From positions 64,323 through 128,322 of the forward strand of contig VXQT01000036.1 in NCBI GenBank assembly GCA_009838915.1: a DNA stretch of 64,000 bases. Direction: 5' to 3'. This document shows positions 32,220 to 40,974 of the stretch, in pieces. The notes beneath the pieces were generated by a model that saw nothing but the letters and a program-made list of their open reading frames with translations, was not told the DNA's origin and did no database searches. Position 1 is the stretch's first letter; each line of letters begins with the position of its first letter. The translations under genes were made by a program, and so were the position numbers. The DNA is from Chloroflexota bacterium (GTDB taxonomy: Bacteria; Chloroflexota; Dehalococcoidia; Bin125).

Positions 32220-32264
32220 CCCCTCTGCCTACGGCATCTCCCCCCGCCGAGCGGGGGGAGAGGA
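32220..32264 (-). repeat. Dispersed three-way-junction palindrome, copy 8
   Basis: CCCCTCT, GCC-TAC-GGC (32227-32235), ATCT, then a large hairpin of 8-bp arms, and AGAGGAC as an imperfect closing arm. It lies just beyond the 3' end of the solute-binding protein gene. Confidence 0.83.
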
Positions 32265-32273
32265 CTCTTCCTG

Positions 32274-34244
32274 CTATGCGCGGTCGCCAGGGAAGTCGGG
32301 GTGGGTGGTGTCCATCCAGACTTCCTTGCGCCAGTGCCAGCCCTCGCGCTCCCAGACGTTGAGGCTGCGCTCCGGGACATTGACGTACGGCCAATAGATG
32401 CCGGTGTCGATGCCGTTGCCCATGATCGAGAAGTCGCCGAAGCCATCGAGGCCATAGCGCTCGTCTTCGCCAAGCAGGATGTAGGTGACTTCAAGCGCCA
32501 TTTCACGCCGCGCTTCTGCGTCGAGTGTCACCTTCATCGTCTTGACGATGTCCTCCACCGGTTTGAAGTTGTAGTGGGTCAGGTTTCCCGAGGCGCCAAA
32601 GACCAGACGCGAGTTCCACTCGCCGGTGGGGTCGCCGGTACCGGCGCCGACCCAGATCGGGAACTGACCTGGGTACCTGCCTTCAACGAGGCGCTGAGTG
32701 ATGCCGTCGTATGGCACAAGCTCGACGCTGACCGAGATGTCGAGCGCGTTCTCGTACATGCTCTGGTAGAGCTCCGAACTGCCCGGGTACAAACCTTCAA
32801 AGATGTCGGCGACGATCATCGGATAGCTCGTGCCCGGCTCGACGCCGGCCGCGTCCATCAGCTGGCGCGCCATGGCGATGTCTTCGTCCTTCGTCGGGCG
32901 ATAGCCGGGGAGCGTGCGCATCTCTTCCTGGGGGATGGACCAGCCGTGATACCAATTGATGTGCTGCTGAGTCGACGGCTTGCCTTTGCCGAGGTAGACC
33001 GCGTCGATGATCGTGTCCCGATCCATGACTAGATGGAAGGCGTAGGGAACGCGGCGGTCGAGCCACGGATTCTCGTCCCACTCGGTGTTGTAATTGAAGC
33101 GCATCGCGAGAGGCAGCACCACCCCCCGGTCGTAGCGAATGTGGTCGGGGAAATCAGCTTCTACTCCTTCGATCGCGACAGCGTTGCCCGAGAAGTCGTC
33201 GAGCGCTCCCGTGCGGTACGCGGTCTCCTGAGCGGTCGGGTCGCCGAGGAACCGCCAAGTCATGCTGTCGAGGAAGGGGAGTTGTTGGCCGTCAAGCGAT
33301 TGCCAGAAGTCCGGGTTGCGGACCATGTGGATGTGGCTCTCGGGTGAGAACTCGGTCGGGATGAATGGACCGACGCCGGACATCAGGTCAACGTTGGTCT
33401 GTTCGTCGATCCACTGCTGATCCCAGAGTTCAAGCGCCTCAATCGAGGTCATGAACGAGTATCCCATGTGGGTGGTCTCGAGATAGGTGGCGTTCGGACC
33501 GTTGGTCTTGCAAATCAGGGTCGCCTCGTCGGGGACATCCACCGAGGCGGTGTCCTGGTACAGCGCGGCGCGCCAGAAGCGGGCATCAGGCTGGCCACTG
33601 GCGTCAACCGAGTCGATCTGCCGCTGGATGTTGGCGGCCGCGTCCTCAGCGGTAAACGCGCGACCACCCTCGGTGGGGTACCGATCCCAGAACTTCGCGC
33701 CCTGATCGAAACGGAAAATGTACGTTTCGTCGTCGGGGACTTCGGGCAGCGACGCGATGGAGGCGGTGTAGACCGGTCCTTGATTGTTGTAGATCTGGTT
33801 GAGCCGCATCAGAGCGTCATTGAACACCTGGAACGGCGTTGCCAGATTGGCGCGATGCGGGTCGAAGCCATCCCAATTGGGGACGATGTTCAGCGTGTAG
33901 TTGCCACCGTATTGCCGGGCCGGCGCAGCCTGCACGACCTGTTGCTGTTGCTCTTCCTGCTCGGCCGGCGTCGCTTCCTGCTGAACCTGTTGATCGGCCT
34001 GTTGCTGGGCCTGCTGGTCCTGCATCACCTCTTGCTGGGCCTGTTGCTGCGCGGCTGGCTGACCCTGCTGTTGCTGCTGCTCGACCTGCGCCGCCGCCTG
34101 CTGCTGGGCGTCGTCGTCATCGTCGCCGCAGCCGACCAGGGCGAGTCCCGCCGCGCCGACCCCGGCGCGACCGGAGGCCCGCAAGAGCGCGCGTCGGCTC
34201 ATTCTCGATCGGCGCATCCGCTGCCAGTAGTTCCTGCGTTCCAT
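32274..34244 (-). CDS. ABC transporter solute-binding lipoprotein, family 5 (peptide/nickel type)
   Basis: A 656-residue extracytoplasmic binding protein. The N-terminus RMSRRALLRASGRAGVGAAG is a twin-arginine signal ending LALVGC, so it is probably a Tat-exported lipoprotein. Next is DDDDD and a Gln/Ala/Glu-rich stalk of about 70 residues (QQQAAAQVEQQQQQG and similar). The family 5 core then starts at YGGNYTLNIVPNWDGFDPH and includes DETYIFRFDQGAKFWDRYP and FTAEDAAANIQRQ. It would capture peptides or other solutes for an ABC permease, but no permease or ATPase is next to it. The following LLM gene lies upstream on the same strand after a repeat. Confidence 0.88.
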   Translation of the reverse strand: MERRNYWQRMRRSRMSRRALLRASGRAGVGAAGLALVGCGDDDDDAQQQAAAQVEQQQQQGQPAAQQQAQQEVMQDQQAQQQADQQVQQEATPAEQEEQQQQVVQAAPARQYGGNYTLNIVPNWDGFDPHRANLATPFQVFNDALMRLNQIYNNQGPVYTASIASLPEVPDDETYIFRFDQGAKFWDRYPTEGGRAFTAEDAAANIQRQIDSVDASGQPDARFWRAALYQDTASVDVPDEATLICKTNGPNATYLETTHMGYSFMTSIEALELWDQQWIDEQTNVDLMSGVGPFIPTEFSPESHIHMVRNPDFWQSLDGQQLPFLDSMTWRFLGDPTAQETAYRTGALDDFSGNAVAIEGVEADFPDHIRYDRGVVLPLAMRFNYNTEWDENPWLDRRVPYAFHLVMDRDTIIDAVYLGKGKPSTQQHINWYHGWSIPQEEMRTLPGYRPTKDEDIAMARQLMDAAGVEPGTSYPMIVADIFEGLYPGSSELYQSMYENALDISVSVELVPYDGITQRLVEGRYPGQFPIWVGAGTGDPTGEWNSRLVFGASGNLTHYNFKPVEDIVKTMKVTLDAEARREMALEVTYILLGEDERYGLDGFGDFSIMGNGIDTGIYWPYVNVPERSLNVWEREGWHWRKEVWMDTTHPDFPGDRA

Positions 34245-34310
34245 GGTTCGCTCCTTTGTCTGGCTCCCTTGTCAAAGGTGGTTGGCCTGTCTTGACGGGT
34301 ACTCGCTGCG

Positions 34311-34356
34311 CCCCTCTGCCTTCGGCATCTCCCCCCGCCTGCGCGGGGGGAGAAGG
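34311..34356 (-). repeat. Dispersed three-way-junction palindrome, copy 9
   Basis: CCCCTCT (34311-34317), GCC-TTC-GGC, ATCT, large hairpin of 8-bp arms with loop CTGC (34331-34350), then AGAAGG. It lies between the solute-binding protein and LLM genes. Confidence 0.84.
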
Positions 34357-34366
34357 ACTTCGCGTC

Positions 34367-35518
34367 CTAGTCGCCGCCGGCGGCGGCGAGAAGGCCGACC
34401 TCTTCAACGGCGCCGAAGTCGGGGAGGCGGGTTAGCGGGGCCCTGTCGGGTTCCTCGAAGGCGGGCATCACCTCGGCGGCGAAGCGGCGCAGCGACTCGA
34501 GGATCTTCTCGTGCGGGACGACCTGGTCGAAGTTGATCAGGAAGACCATGCGGTCGACGCCGATCGCTTCCCACTGGCGCAACGCATTGATCACGGTCTC
34601 GGGATTGCCGATCGGCGTGCCCTGCTGGAGCGGGTTGATCACGTCGCCGGGCCGGTTGCGAAGCTGGATCGCCGAGGCCTGTGAGCTGTAGGCGGGTGAG
34701 GGGTAGATGCTGCCGACGCCGACGAGATGGGCGGCGGCGCTCATGAAGGCGGCCGCGCCGGCGCCGCCCAGGGCGAGCGCTTCCTCGTCGGTGTCGCCGC
34801 AGTACATCCAGCCGACGCCGTTGACCTGGTTGTTGACGAACTTGCCAACCGGGTCGGCGTTGCGGATCACGCGGCGGTAGTCTGCGATTCGCTGCTCGTA
34901 CTGGTCTGGCGTGCCAATGGAGACGCCGAGCAGTCCCATGCCGCGCTCGGCCGCCTGGATCGCGGTCTCGGGGCTGGAGACAGCGACCCACATGGGCGGG
35001 TGCGGTTGCTGGACCGGCTTGGGCAGGACGGCGCGCTCGGGCATCGAGAAGTACTTGCCGTCCCAGCCGGCGACCTCGTTGGTCCACATGTGGGGAATGG
35101 CGCGAATCACCTCGTCCCACATGTCCTTGGTGTCGTCGGGCTCGACCTGAAAGCCGCCCAGTTCGGTCCAGGTGGCGGCGCGGCCGGTGCCGAACTCAAG
35201 GCGTCCGTTGGAGATGATGTCGAGCGCTGCGGCGCGCTCGGCGACGCGGGCGGGATGATTGACCTGGGGCAGACAGAGCGCGATGCCCTGGCCGATGTGG
35301 ATGTTCTCGGTCATCGCCGCGGCGGCGGAGAGGAAGACCTCGGGCGCGGAGGAGTGGCTGTACTCCTCGAGGAAGTGATGCTCGACCTCCCAGACCTGAT
35401 CGAAGCCGAGCTCGTCGGCGAGACAGATCTGTTCGAGGGCCTGGTGGTAGGCGCGCCACTCGGAGATCTCGGTCCAGGGCCGCTGGACGGAGTGTTCGTA
35501 GAAGATGCCGAATTTCAT
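34367..35518 (-). CDS. LLM-class flavin-dependent oxidoreductase (luciferase alpha-like)
   Basis: A 383-residue luciferase-like monooxygenase. MKFGIFYEHSVQRPWTEISE starts the barrel, and LADELGFDQVWEVEHHFLEEYSHSSAPEVFLSAAAAMT, HIGQGIALCLPQVNHPARVAERAAALDIISNGRLEFGTGRA and MWVAVSSPETAIQAAERGMGLLG follow. The xxWEVEHHF motif is usual in FMN-dependent members close to bacterial luciferase alpha. The substrate is unknown. Start ATG 35518 begins the conserved first strand; the frame is open for 22 further codons. Together with the other three LLM genes here it points to varied oxidative catabolism. Confidence 0.88.
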   Translation of the reverse strand: MKFGIFYEHSVQRPWTEISEWRAYHQALEQICLADELGFDQVWEVEHHFLEEYSHSSAPEVFLSAAAAMTENIHIGQGIALCLPQVNHPARVAERAAALDIISNGRLEFGTGRAATWTELGGFQVEPDDTKDMWDEVIRAIPHMWTNEVAGWDGKYFSMPERAVLPKPVQQPHPPMWVAVSSPETAIQAAERGMGLLGVSIGTPDQYEQRIADYRRVIRNADPVGKFVNNQVNGVGWMYCGDTDEEALALGGAGAAAFMSAAAHLVGVGSIYPSPAYSSQASAIQLRNRPGDVINPLQQGTPIGNPETVINALRQWEAIGVDRMVFLINFDQVVPHEKILESLRRFAAEVMPAFEEPDRAPLTRLPDFGAVEEVGLLAAAGGD

Positions 35519-35663
35519 GTCGGTCTCGCAGTCCTTCAGGCAAGGAGCATGGGCGAGTTCCCGCCTGATCGATCGCCGCCGCAATCAGTAAGACGGCGTG
35601 CGAAGATGCTAGCATTCTGACCGCGCCCACGCGGGCTGGTACGGGCAGGAAAGGCGAGACGGA

Positions 35664-36530
35664 ATGTCGGTCGCCATCGTCTGTGACTCATCGGTCGATC
35701 TGCCCGCTGAGGTGCTGGAGCAGCGGGGTCTGCGCACAGCGCCGGTCGGCTACAGCCTGGGCTCTCGCATCTACCAGCAGGGCGAGCAGACGCACGAGGA
35801 GTTCTATGAGGCGCTGGCCGGCGGCGAGACGCTGATCATCAACGGCGTCAACTCCGACAGTTGGGAGGCGGTCTACCGAGCGGCCGCCGAGGGACACGAC
35901 GACGGCGTCGTCTGCCTCTGCCAGGCGTTCGGTTCCAACAGTCCGTCGTTCGACTTTGCCGAGTACGCGGCTCGGCGGTTGAATCACTTCGAAGAGTTGA
36001 ATGTTCGCGTCCACCAGACGCCGCGCTCGACCGCGGGACAGGCGGCGATCGCGCTGGCGCTGGCCCGAGTCGCACAAGCGGACGGCGATTTGCAGGCGGT
36101 CGAGTCTGCGCTGGACCACGCGACCGGCAGCGCCGACATCTTCATGATCGCGCCGAATGTCGATGGCCTGGATCGGGCGGGCGAGCTGCCGCTGGTGACA
36201 TCGTCGAGCGGGCTGGGTCCGCTGGACTTCGGCGTACCGGTGTTCCGCGCCCGCGACCGGATCAAGGCGGTCGACCTGGCCGACGACGCCGAGGAGGCCG
36301 AAGAGATGCTACTCAACCGAGCAGCCGACATTCTCGGCGGCGAGCCGTCGATAGTGGTCGTGACCCACGCGCTGGCGCCCGAGGCCGCCGCTCGGTTGCG
36401 AGACAAGGCTACGGCTCGGCTCAACGCGGACGAGGTTCACGTGACGGAGCTTGGTCCAACGGTCGGCGGGATGCTGGGCGCGGGCGCCTGGGGCATGGGA
36501 TTCTGCAACGCGCCAGAGCCCCCGACGTAG
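35664..36530 (+). CDS. DegV-family fatty-acid-binding protein
   Basis: A 288-residue DegV protein. VAIVCDSSVDLPAEVLEQRGL, YEALAGGETLIINGVNSDSWEAVYRAAAEGHDDGVVCLCQAFGSNSPSF and RSTAGQAAIALALARVA are the N-terminal domain signatures. The C-terminal part ends VTELGPTVGGMLGAGAWGMGF, where the G-P-x-V/G-x-H/x-G turn normally sits over the lipid carboxylate. Some members are FakB subunits that present fatty acids to FakA kinase. No fakA is nearby. The typical SPPTTSQPS loop is replaced by GVNSDSW, so the ligand may differ. Ribosome-binding site GAAAGG precedes the ATG. Confidence 0.86.
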   Translation: MSVAIVCDSSVDLPAEVLEQRGLRTAPVGYSLGSRIYQQGEQTHEEFYEALAGGETLIINGVNSDSWEAVYRAAAEGHDDGVVCLCQAFGSNSPSFDFAEYAARRLNHFEELNVRVHQTPRSTAGQAAIALALARVAQADGDLQAVESALDHATGSADIFMIAPNVDGLDRAGELPLVTSSSGLGPLDFGVPVFRARDRIKAVDLADDAEEAEEMLLNRAADILGGEPSIVVVTHALAPEAAARLRDKATARLNADEVHVTELGPTVGGMLGAGAWGMGFCNAPEPPT

Positions 36531-36536
36531 CGGGAC

Positions 36537-36599
36537 CCCCTCTGCCTGCGGCATCTCCCTCCCCGCCTTCGCGGGGACGGGCTCTGCGAGGGGGAGAGG
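36537..36599 (-). repeat. Dispersed palindrome, copy 10 (expanded)
   Basis: CCCCTCT, GCC-TGC-GGC (36544-36552), ATCTCC, then an expanded arm CCCCGCC-TTC-GCGGGG with an inserted ACGGGCTCTGCG segment, and AGGGGGAGAGG. It lies in the leader of the following gene, ending about 20 bp before its ATG. Confidence 0.7.
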
Positions 36600-36619
36600 A
36601 GAGCCTGAGAGGAAGCATC

Positions 36620-37336
36620 ATGCCAGAGTCCGGTCTGATCGAGAGCGCCAACCTACCCGTGGTCAACGGCGAAACGAGCGCGCCGGAACCGCCCTGGCAG
36701 ATCGGCGAGGCGGAGCTGCAGCAGATCACCTTCGAGGTGCCGGTGCCGAACGCGCGCCGCAACCTGCCCGACGCGGTAACACGCTCGGCGCCGACCTACG
36801 GGCGCATCCTGGTCACCGATCGGGCCGACAGCCCCGTCGGCCCCTATCGCGAGGCGGTACTGATGGTCGGCTGCCGGGTGGGGATGCTCCCGGCCAACTA
36901 TGTAGTCGCGGCCGTGGTCAACTCGGAAGCGGCGCGGGACGCGATCGCAGCCTACTGGAAGTACCTGCCCAACCTGGGTGAGATTGGCTTTGACCGTTCC
37001 GACGATGCGATTCAATCGACCATCGACGCGGGCGACGGCTTGACCGTGGAGTTGCACTCGCCGATCGGCGAAGCGGCGGCCGCGACGATCCTGCGCTGGG
37101 ACCCGCTGCTGGTCGTGCAGCCGCAAGACGGCGCTGGCGCGGCTTCGGAGATTCCCAGCGAGCACGACGTGAAGCTGGCCTGGCTGGCTCGCGGGAGCGC
37201 GCTGACCTACAGCGGCGGGACGCGCTCGAGTCCCTGGATCCAGTTGCGCTCGTCGAATCCAATCACGGCAGTGGCAGCGGTCGAAGGGCAGACGATTGAG
37301 CCCTTGGCAGTGGTCGAGCCGATGAGCTTCGGCTAG
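36620..37336 (+). CDS. Acetoacetate decarboxylase-like protein
   Basis: A 238-residue protein. The core fits the ADC family (PF06314): SAPTYGRILVTDRADSPVGPYREAVLMVGCR, GMLPANYVVAAVVNSEAARDAIAAYWKYLPNLGEIGFDRSDD and AAATILRWDPLLVV. ADC enzymes decarboxylate acetoacetate via a lysine Schiff base. The usual EYPK motif is replaced here by WKYLPNLGEI, where K (WKYLP) is near but not in the same context, so decarboxylase activity is doubtful and another activity on beta-keto acids is possible. ATG 36620 follows GAGAGGAAGC. It is downstream of degV with a palindromic repeat between them. Confidence 0.62.
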   Translation: MPESGLIESANLPVVNGETSAPEPPWQIGEAELQQITFEVPVPNARRNLPDAVTRSAPTYGRILVTDRADSPVGPYREAVLMVGCRVGMLPANYVVAAVVNSEAARDAIAAYWKYLPNLGEIGFDRSDDAIQSTIDAGDGLTVELHSPIGEAAAATILRWDPLLVVQPQDGAGAASEIPSEHDVKLAWLARGSALTYSGGTRSSPWIQLRSSNPITAVAAVEGQTIEPLAVVEPMSFG

Positions 37337-37398
37337 TGAGCCGAGATCGAGTAGTCATTCGGACACAGGAGGAGTGTCGTCAGGGCGATAGCCTTGAC

Positions 37399-37428
37399 GT
37401 GTCCGCCCGTCGAGCGGGCGTGGGACAC
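37399..37428. promoter_or_regulatory. Stem-loop in the leader of the MFS transporter gene
   Basis: GTGTCC (37399-37404) pairs with GGACAC (37423-37428), and the inner GCCCG pairs with CGGGC around the loop TCGAG, leaving a three-base bulge. It ends 38 bp before the transporter GTG start. There is no T-run, so it is more likely a leader structure than an intrinsic terminator. Confidence 0.45.
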
Positions 37429-37466
37429 GCGCCGATGGGCTGCACAGCGACCGGTCTGAGAACTCC

Positions 37467-38882
37467 GTGATCACGAAACTCCGAAGCGCCTACTACGGCT
37501 GGTATCTCGTCGGAGCAGCTGTCATCTGCATGGCCGTCGCCGCCGGTGTGTCCTTTTGGTCACTCGGCTTCTACGTCGTGCCGCTTGAGAACGAGTTTGG
37601 CTGGTCTCGGGCGCTTGTACTCGGCGGGCTGTCCGTTTCGCTGGGAATATCAGGATTGGCGTCACCGCTGGCGGGCAGAATCGTTGACAGGCAGGGCCCG
37701 CGTCGCGTGATCTTCCTCGGCACGGTCGCGACTTGCCTCTCCTATCTGCTCTTGGCAACCACCGAGACTTGGTGGCAGTGGTTCCTGTATCTGTCTATCA
37801 ACTCCTTCTTTCGGGGGTTCATGTTCTACATCCCGTTTCAGGTCCTCATCTCGCGTTGGTTCGACCGCAAACGTGGGCGCGCAGTGGGCATCATGGCGAC
37901 CGGATTCTCGCTCGGCGTGGTTTTGGTTCCGCTCATGCAGTGGATCATTGACGAGATCTCATGGCAAGCCTCGTTCGTCTTCGCCGCTGCGGTGCTTGCG
38001 GTTCTATTCCTACCCATCTCACTCCTCGTAGTCCGCAACAGCCCGCAAGAGAAGGGTCTGGCGATCGACGGCGAGCGAGTTCATCCGGGCCAGCAGAGAC
38101 TTGGCGCAGGACCACCTCAACTTGCCGGACTGACCGTTCGACAAGCAGTTCGGACGGTCAACTTCTGGCTTGTCGCCTTCGCGTTCATGACGTTCTTCTT
38201 CTGCATGTTCGGCTGGATGGTCAACGGCGTGAATGTCTACGAGTCCTATGGTCTCCCGCGCGGGACTGTGAGTCTCCTCATGACTATTGCGGGACTGGCC
38301 GGCATCATCTCTCGACCCACGTTCGGCTACTTCGCCGAGCGGATACCTTCGGTCGAACTTGCTTCGGTAGGCCTCGCCGTGTTTATGTGCGGCGGCATTC
38401 TCGCCCTGCTGCTCTCGGGCGGAAGCTGGGTCGGCATTGGCATCTTCATCGCTTGTTGGATGGTCGGATCTGCAGGCGGACCTGTTCTGGAACCTCTAAT
38501 CCTGCCCAAGACGTTCGGTCTCGCTCACTTCGGCGCGATTATGGGAACAATGTTCATGGTCGAGACAGTTGGACAGGTCGGCGCCCCGTACATCGGCGGA
38601 TGGCTGTTCGATCTGACCCAGGGCTATGACATCTTGTTGATCATCTTCATTTGCTCTGGCATCGCATCGATGCTCTTCTTTGTTCTGGCTCATTACGCTC
38701 CGAACCCGCGTATTCCGAGTCCGACGGTGCGGGTCCTGCGGCCGTTGCTGGCGAGCCTCGTGGCTCGGCCGGAGCCGCAGCATCAGGCGGCCAACGGCGT
38801 ACGGGCGGTCTCGGCCAATGGTGCGGCTAGTGCCGAGCCGAGCGGGTCCCAGCGTGAAGCCGGGACTGGGATGGTTGACTAG
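37467..38882 (+). CDS. MFS transporter (monocarboxylate/oxalate-formate antiporter-like)
   Basis: A 471-residue transporter with 12 hydrophobic segments split by a central loop after segment 6. It begins AYYGWYLVGAAVICMAVAAGVSFWSLGFYVVPLENEFGWSR, the signature of the OFA/MCT-type group, then has GRIVDRQGPRRVIFLGT (motif A between TM2 and TM3) and SRWFDRKRGRAVGIMATGFS. The C-terminal tail is hydrophilic (about 60 residues, Ala/Ser-rich). The likely cargo is a small carboxylate. The gene starts with GTG and lacks a clear ribosome-binding site. Its stop overlaps the convergent sufT stop. Confidence 0.88.
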   Translation: MITKLRSAYYGWYLVGAAVICMAVAAGVSFWSLGFYVVPLENEFGWSRALVLGGLSVSLGISGLASPLAGRIVDRQGPRRVIFLGTVATCLSYLLLATTETWWQWFLYLSINSFFRGFMFYIPFQVLISRWFDRKRGRAVGIMATGFSLGVVLVPLMQWIIDEISWQASFVFAAAVLAVLFLPISLLVVRNSPQEKGLAIDGERVHPGQQRLGAGPPQLAGLTVRQAVRTVNFWLVAFAFMTFFFCMFGWMVNGVNVYESYGLPRGTVSLLMTIAGLAGIISRPTFGYFAERIPSVELASVGLAVFMCGGILALLLSGGSWVGIGIFIACWMVGSAGGPVLEPLILPKTFGLAHFGAIMGTMFMVETVGQVGAPYIGGWLFDLTQGYDILLIIFICSGIASMLFFVLAHYAPNPRIPSPTVRVLRPLLASLVARPEPQHQAANGVRAVSANGAASAEPSGSQREAGTGMVD

Positions 38883-39184
38883 AAGATTCCCAGCTCGAAC
38901 TTGGCCTCGTCGGAGCACATCTCGCGCGGGTCCCAGGGCGGGGAGAAGACGATCTCGGACTCGACGTGATCGACGCCCTCGACGGTCGAAGCGGCCTGCT
39001 CGATCTGGGCCTTGATCATCGGACCGACAGGACAGGCGGGCGAGGTGAGAGTGAACTCAACCTTGACGCTGTCCTCAGTCGGGGTCTCGACGGCATAGAC
39101 GAGGCCGAGGTCGACGATGTTGATGCCGATCTCCGGATCGAAGACGGTCTTGAGCGCTTCGAGGACTTCCTGTTCCGAGGCCAT
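38879..39184 (-). CDS. sufT: Fe-S assembly factor of the MIP18/SufT (DUF59) family
   Basis: A 101-residue protein: EVLEALKTVFDPEIGINIVDLGLVYAVE, then VEFTLTSPACPVGPMIKAQIEQA and VEIVFSPPWDPREM-like SEIVFSPPWD. This is the MIP18/PaaD family form with the reactive TSPACP cysteine. It helps load or mature Fe-S clusters. It is the last gene of the suf operon, 26 bp after sufU. I chose ATG 39184; the frame is open 44 codons further upstream inside sufU. Confidence 0.9.
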   Translation of the reverse strand: MASEQEVLEALKTVFDPEIGINIVDLGLVYAVETPTEDSVKVEFTLTSPACPVGPMIKAQIEQAASTVEGVDHVESEIVFSPPWDPREMCSDEAKFELGIF

Positions 39185-39210
39185 GATTGGCTCCTGTCTG
39201 CCTGAGCTGT

Positions 39211-39720
39211 CTAGCTGCTGGTCACGCGGGTGGGGATGTCGCTGTCGTCGGTCACGGATTCGCCCGTGGCGTTGGCGAGCGCCTGGTCGAGCACCTTCCA
39301 GGCGAGCAGGCCGCACTTGATCCGCACGGGGAACTTGGCCACGCCGGAGAGCGCTTCGAGGTCGCCGAGGTCGACCGCGTCGAGATCGAAGCCGTCATCG
39401 GTCAGCATCTGCTGAACATGACTCGACATCTCGCGGGCCGACTCGATGCTGCGGCCGCTCATCGCCTCGGTCATCATCGAGGCGGAGCTCTGCGAGATCG
39501 AGCAGCCGCTGCCGCCAAAGCCGAGCCCGCTCAGCGTGCCGTTAACGATCGCCACGGAAAGCTGGATCTCGTCGCCGCAGGAGGGATTGAAGCCCTCGGC
39601 GGAGACGGTCGCGTCGTCGCGAGCACCGCGATTGCGAGGACTGCGGTAGTGATCGAGGATGACATCGCGGTAGAGATCGTCCAGATCGACCGGGTTCTGC
39701 GCCTCTCGATTGCTCGACAT
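39211..39720 (-). CDS. sufU: SUF-system Fe-S scaffold/sulfur acceptor SufU
   Basis: A 169-residue NifU-N-like protein. LYRDVILDHYRSPRNRG, AEGFNPSCGDEIQLSV (first Cys with Asp), GFGGSGCSISQSSASMMTEAMSG (second Cys), and VRIKCGLLAWKVL (third Cys) are all present. The roughly 20-residue insertion between the second and third Cys (SSHVQQMLTDDGFDLDAVDLGDL) identifies SufU rather than IscU. It takes sulfur from SufS through a zinc site. The ATG is 2 bp after the sufS stop. Confidence 0.94.
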   Translation of the reverse strand: MSSNREAQNPVDLDDLYRDVILDHYRSPRNRGARDDATVSAEGFNPSCGDEIQLSVAIVNGTLSGLGFGGSGCSISQSSASMMTEAMSGRSIESAREMSSHVQQMLTDDGFDLDAVDLGDLEALSGVAKFPVRIKCGLLAWKVLDQALANATGESVTDDSDIPTRVTSS

Positions 39721-39722
39721 CG

Positions 39723-40973
39723 TTACGCCCCTCGCTCGAAGCCGAACCGTTCGCCCGCCTCCAGCAATCCGTCGACCAGCGCGTCGACCTCCGAGCGCTC
39801 GTTGTAGAGGTAGAAGGAAGCGCGCGCGGTCGCGGGGACGCCGAGCGTGCGCATCAGCGGCTGGGCGCAGTGATGCCCGGCGCGCACCGCGATGCCGCTG
39901 CGGTCGAGAATCGTGGCGATGTCGTGCGAGTGGATGTCGCGGTAGTTGAAGGCGATCACGGCAGAACGATCCACTGGGTCGGCTGGGCCGTAGATGTCCA
40001 ATCCTTCGAGTCGCGACAACTGCTCGACGGCGTAGTGTGTGAGTTCGGCGTCATGCGCGGCGACGGCGTCCATGCCGACCTCGTTGAGGAAGTTCAGCGC
40101 CGCGCCGAAGGCGATCACATCGGCGATGTTGGGCGTGCCCGCCTCGAACTTGTGCGGCAGCGCCGCCCAGGACGACTCCTCGCGGGTGACGACGCTAATC
40201 ATCTCGCCCCCGCCCAGGAACGGATCCAGGTCGGCCAGCAGTTCCTGGCGACCCCAGAGCACGCCGACGCCGGTCGGTCCGAGCATCTTGTGGGCGGAGA
40301 AGGCGACGTAGTCGGCGCCGAGTTCGTTGACGTTCACGGGGATATGCGGGGCGCTCTGGGCGGCGTCGACGATCATCGTCGCCCCGACGGAACGGGCCAT
40401 CTCGGCAATCTCGGCGACCGGCGCGATGCTGCCCAGCACATTGGACATGTGCACGATCGAGACGATGCGGGTGTTGGCATTGATCGCGGCGCGGGCCGTG
40501 TCGACGTCGATCTGTTGGTCGTCGTTGAGCTCGATGAAACGCAGGACTGCACCGCTGCGCTGGGTGACGAGCTGCCATGGCACGAGGTTGGAGTGATGCT
40601 CGGCCGCCGAGAGTACGATTTCGTCGCCCGGGCGCAGACGCGTCCCGAGCGTGTAGGCGAGCAGGTTAAGTGACTCGGTCGTGTTGCGGGTGAACACCAC
40701 TTCTCGGTGGCTGGATGCGCCGACGAACTCGGCGACCTGGCTGCGCACGCCCTCGTAGGCCGATGTCGCTTCTTCGGCCAACGTGTGCAGGCCGCGGTGG
40801 ATGTTCGCGTTCATCGTCGAGTAGTAGCCACTCAGCGCGTCGATCACCGACTGCGGCTTCTGCGTTGTGGCGGCGTTGTCGAGGTAGACCAGCGGCTGCC
40901 CGTGGACTTCACGCGAGAGGATCGGGAACTGCGCCCGGATCGCGGCGACGTCCAGCGGCGTGGCGGTAGTCAT
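39723..40973 (-). CDS. sufS: Cysteine desulfurase SufS
   Basis: A 416-residue PLP enzyme, group II NifS-like. YLDNAATTQKPQSVIDAL opens the protein, followed by NANIHRGLHTLAEEAT, FTRNTTESLNL, AAEHHSNLVPWQ, VDAAQSAPHIPVNVNELGADYVAFSAHKMLGPTG with the PLP lysine (SAHK), and RAGHHCAQPLM with the persulfide cysteine. It removes sulfur from cysteine for Fe-S cluster assembly. The ATG lies 1 bp after the Rieske gene stop. A longer open frame reading upstream is only a shadow of the Rieske gene. Confidence 0.96.
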   Translation of the reverse strand: MTTATPLDVAAIRAQFPILSREVHGQPLVYLDNAATTQKPQSVIDALSGYYSTMNANIHRGLHTLAEEATSAYEGVRSQVAEFVGASSHREVVFTRNTTESLNLLAYTLGTRLRPGDEIVLSAAEHHSNLVPWQLVTQRSGAVLRFIELNDDQQIDVDTARAAINANTRIVSIVHMSNVLGSIAPVAEIAEMARSVGATMIVDAAQSAPHIPVNVNELGADYVAFSAHKMLGPTGVGVLWGRQELLADLDPFLGGGEMISVVTREESSWAALPHKFEAGTPNIADVIAFGAALNFLNEVGMDAVAAHDAELTHYAVEQLSRLEGLDIYGPADPVDRSAVIAFNYRDIHSHDIATILDRSGIAVRAGHHCAQPLMRTLGVPATARASFYLYNERSEVDALVDGLLEAGERFGFERGA

Positions 40974-40974
40974 T

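Noticed and set aside
35861-36619. Possible N-terminal extension of the acetoacetate-decarboxylase-like protein
   Set aside because: The extra 250 codons are degV read in another frame plus the palindromic repeat; the ATG at 36620 with GAGAGGAAGC is a proper start.
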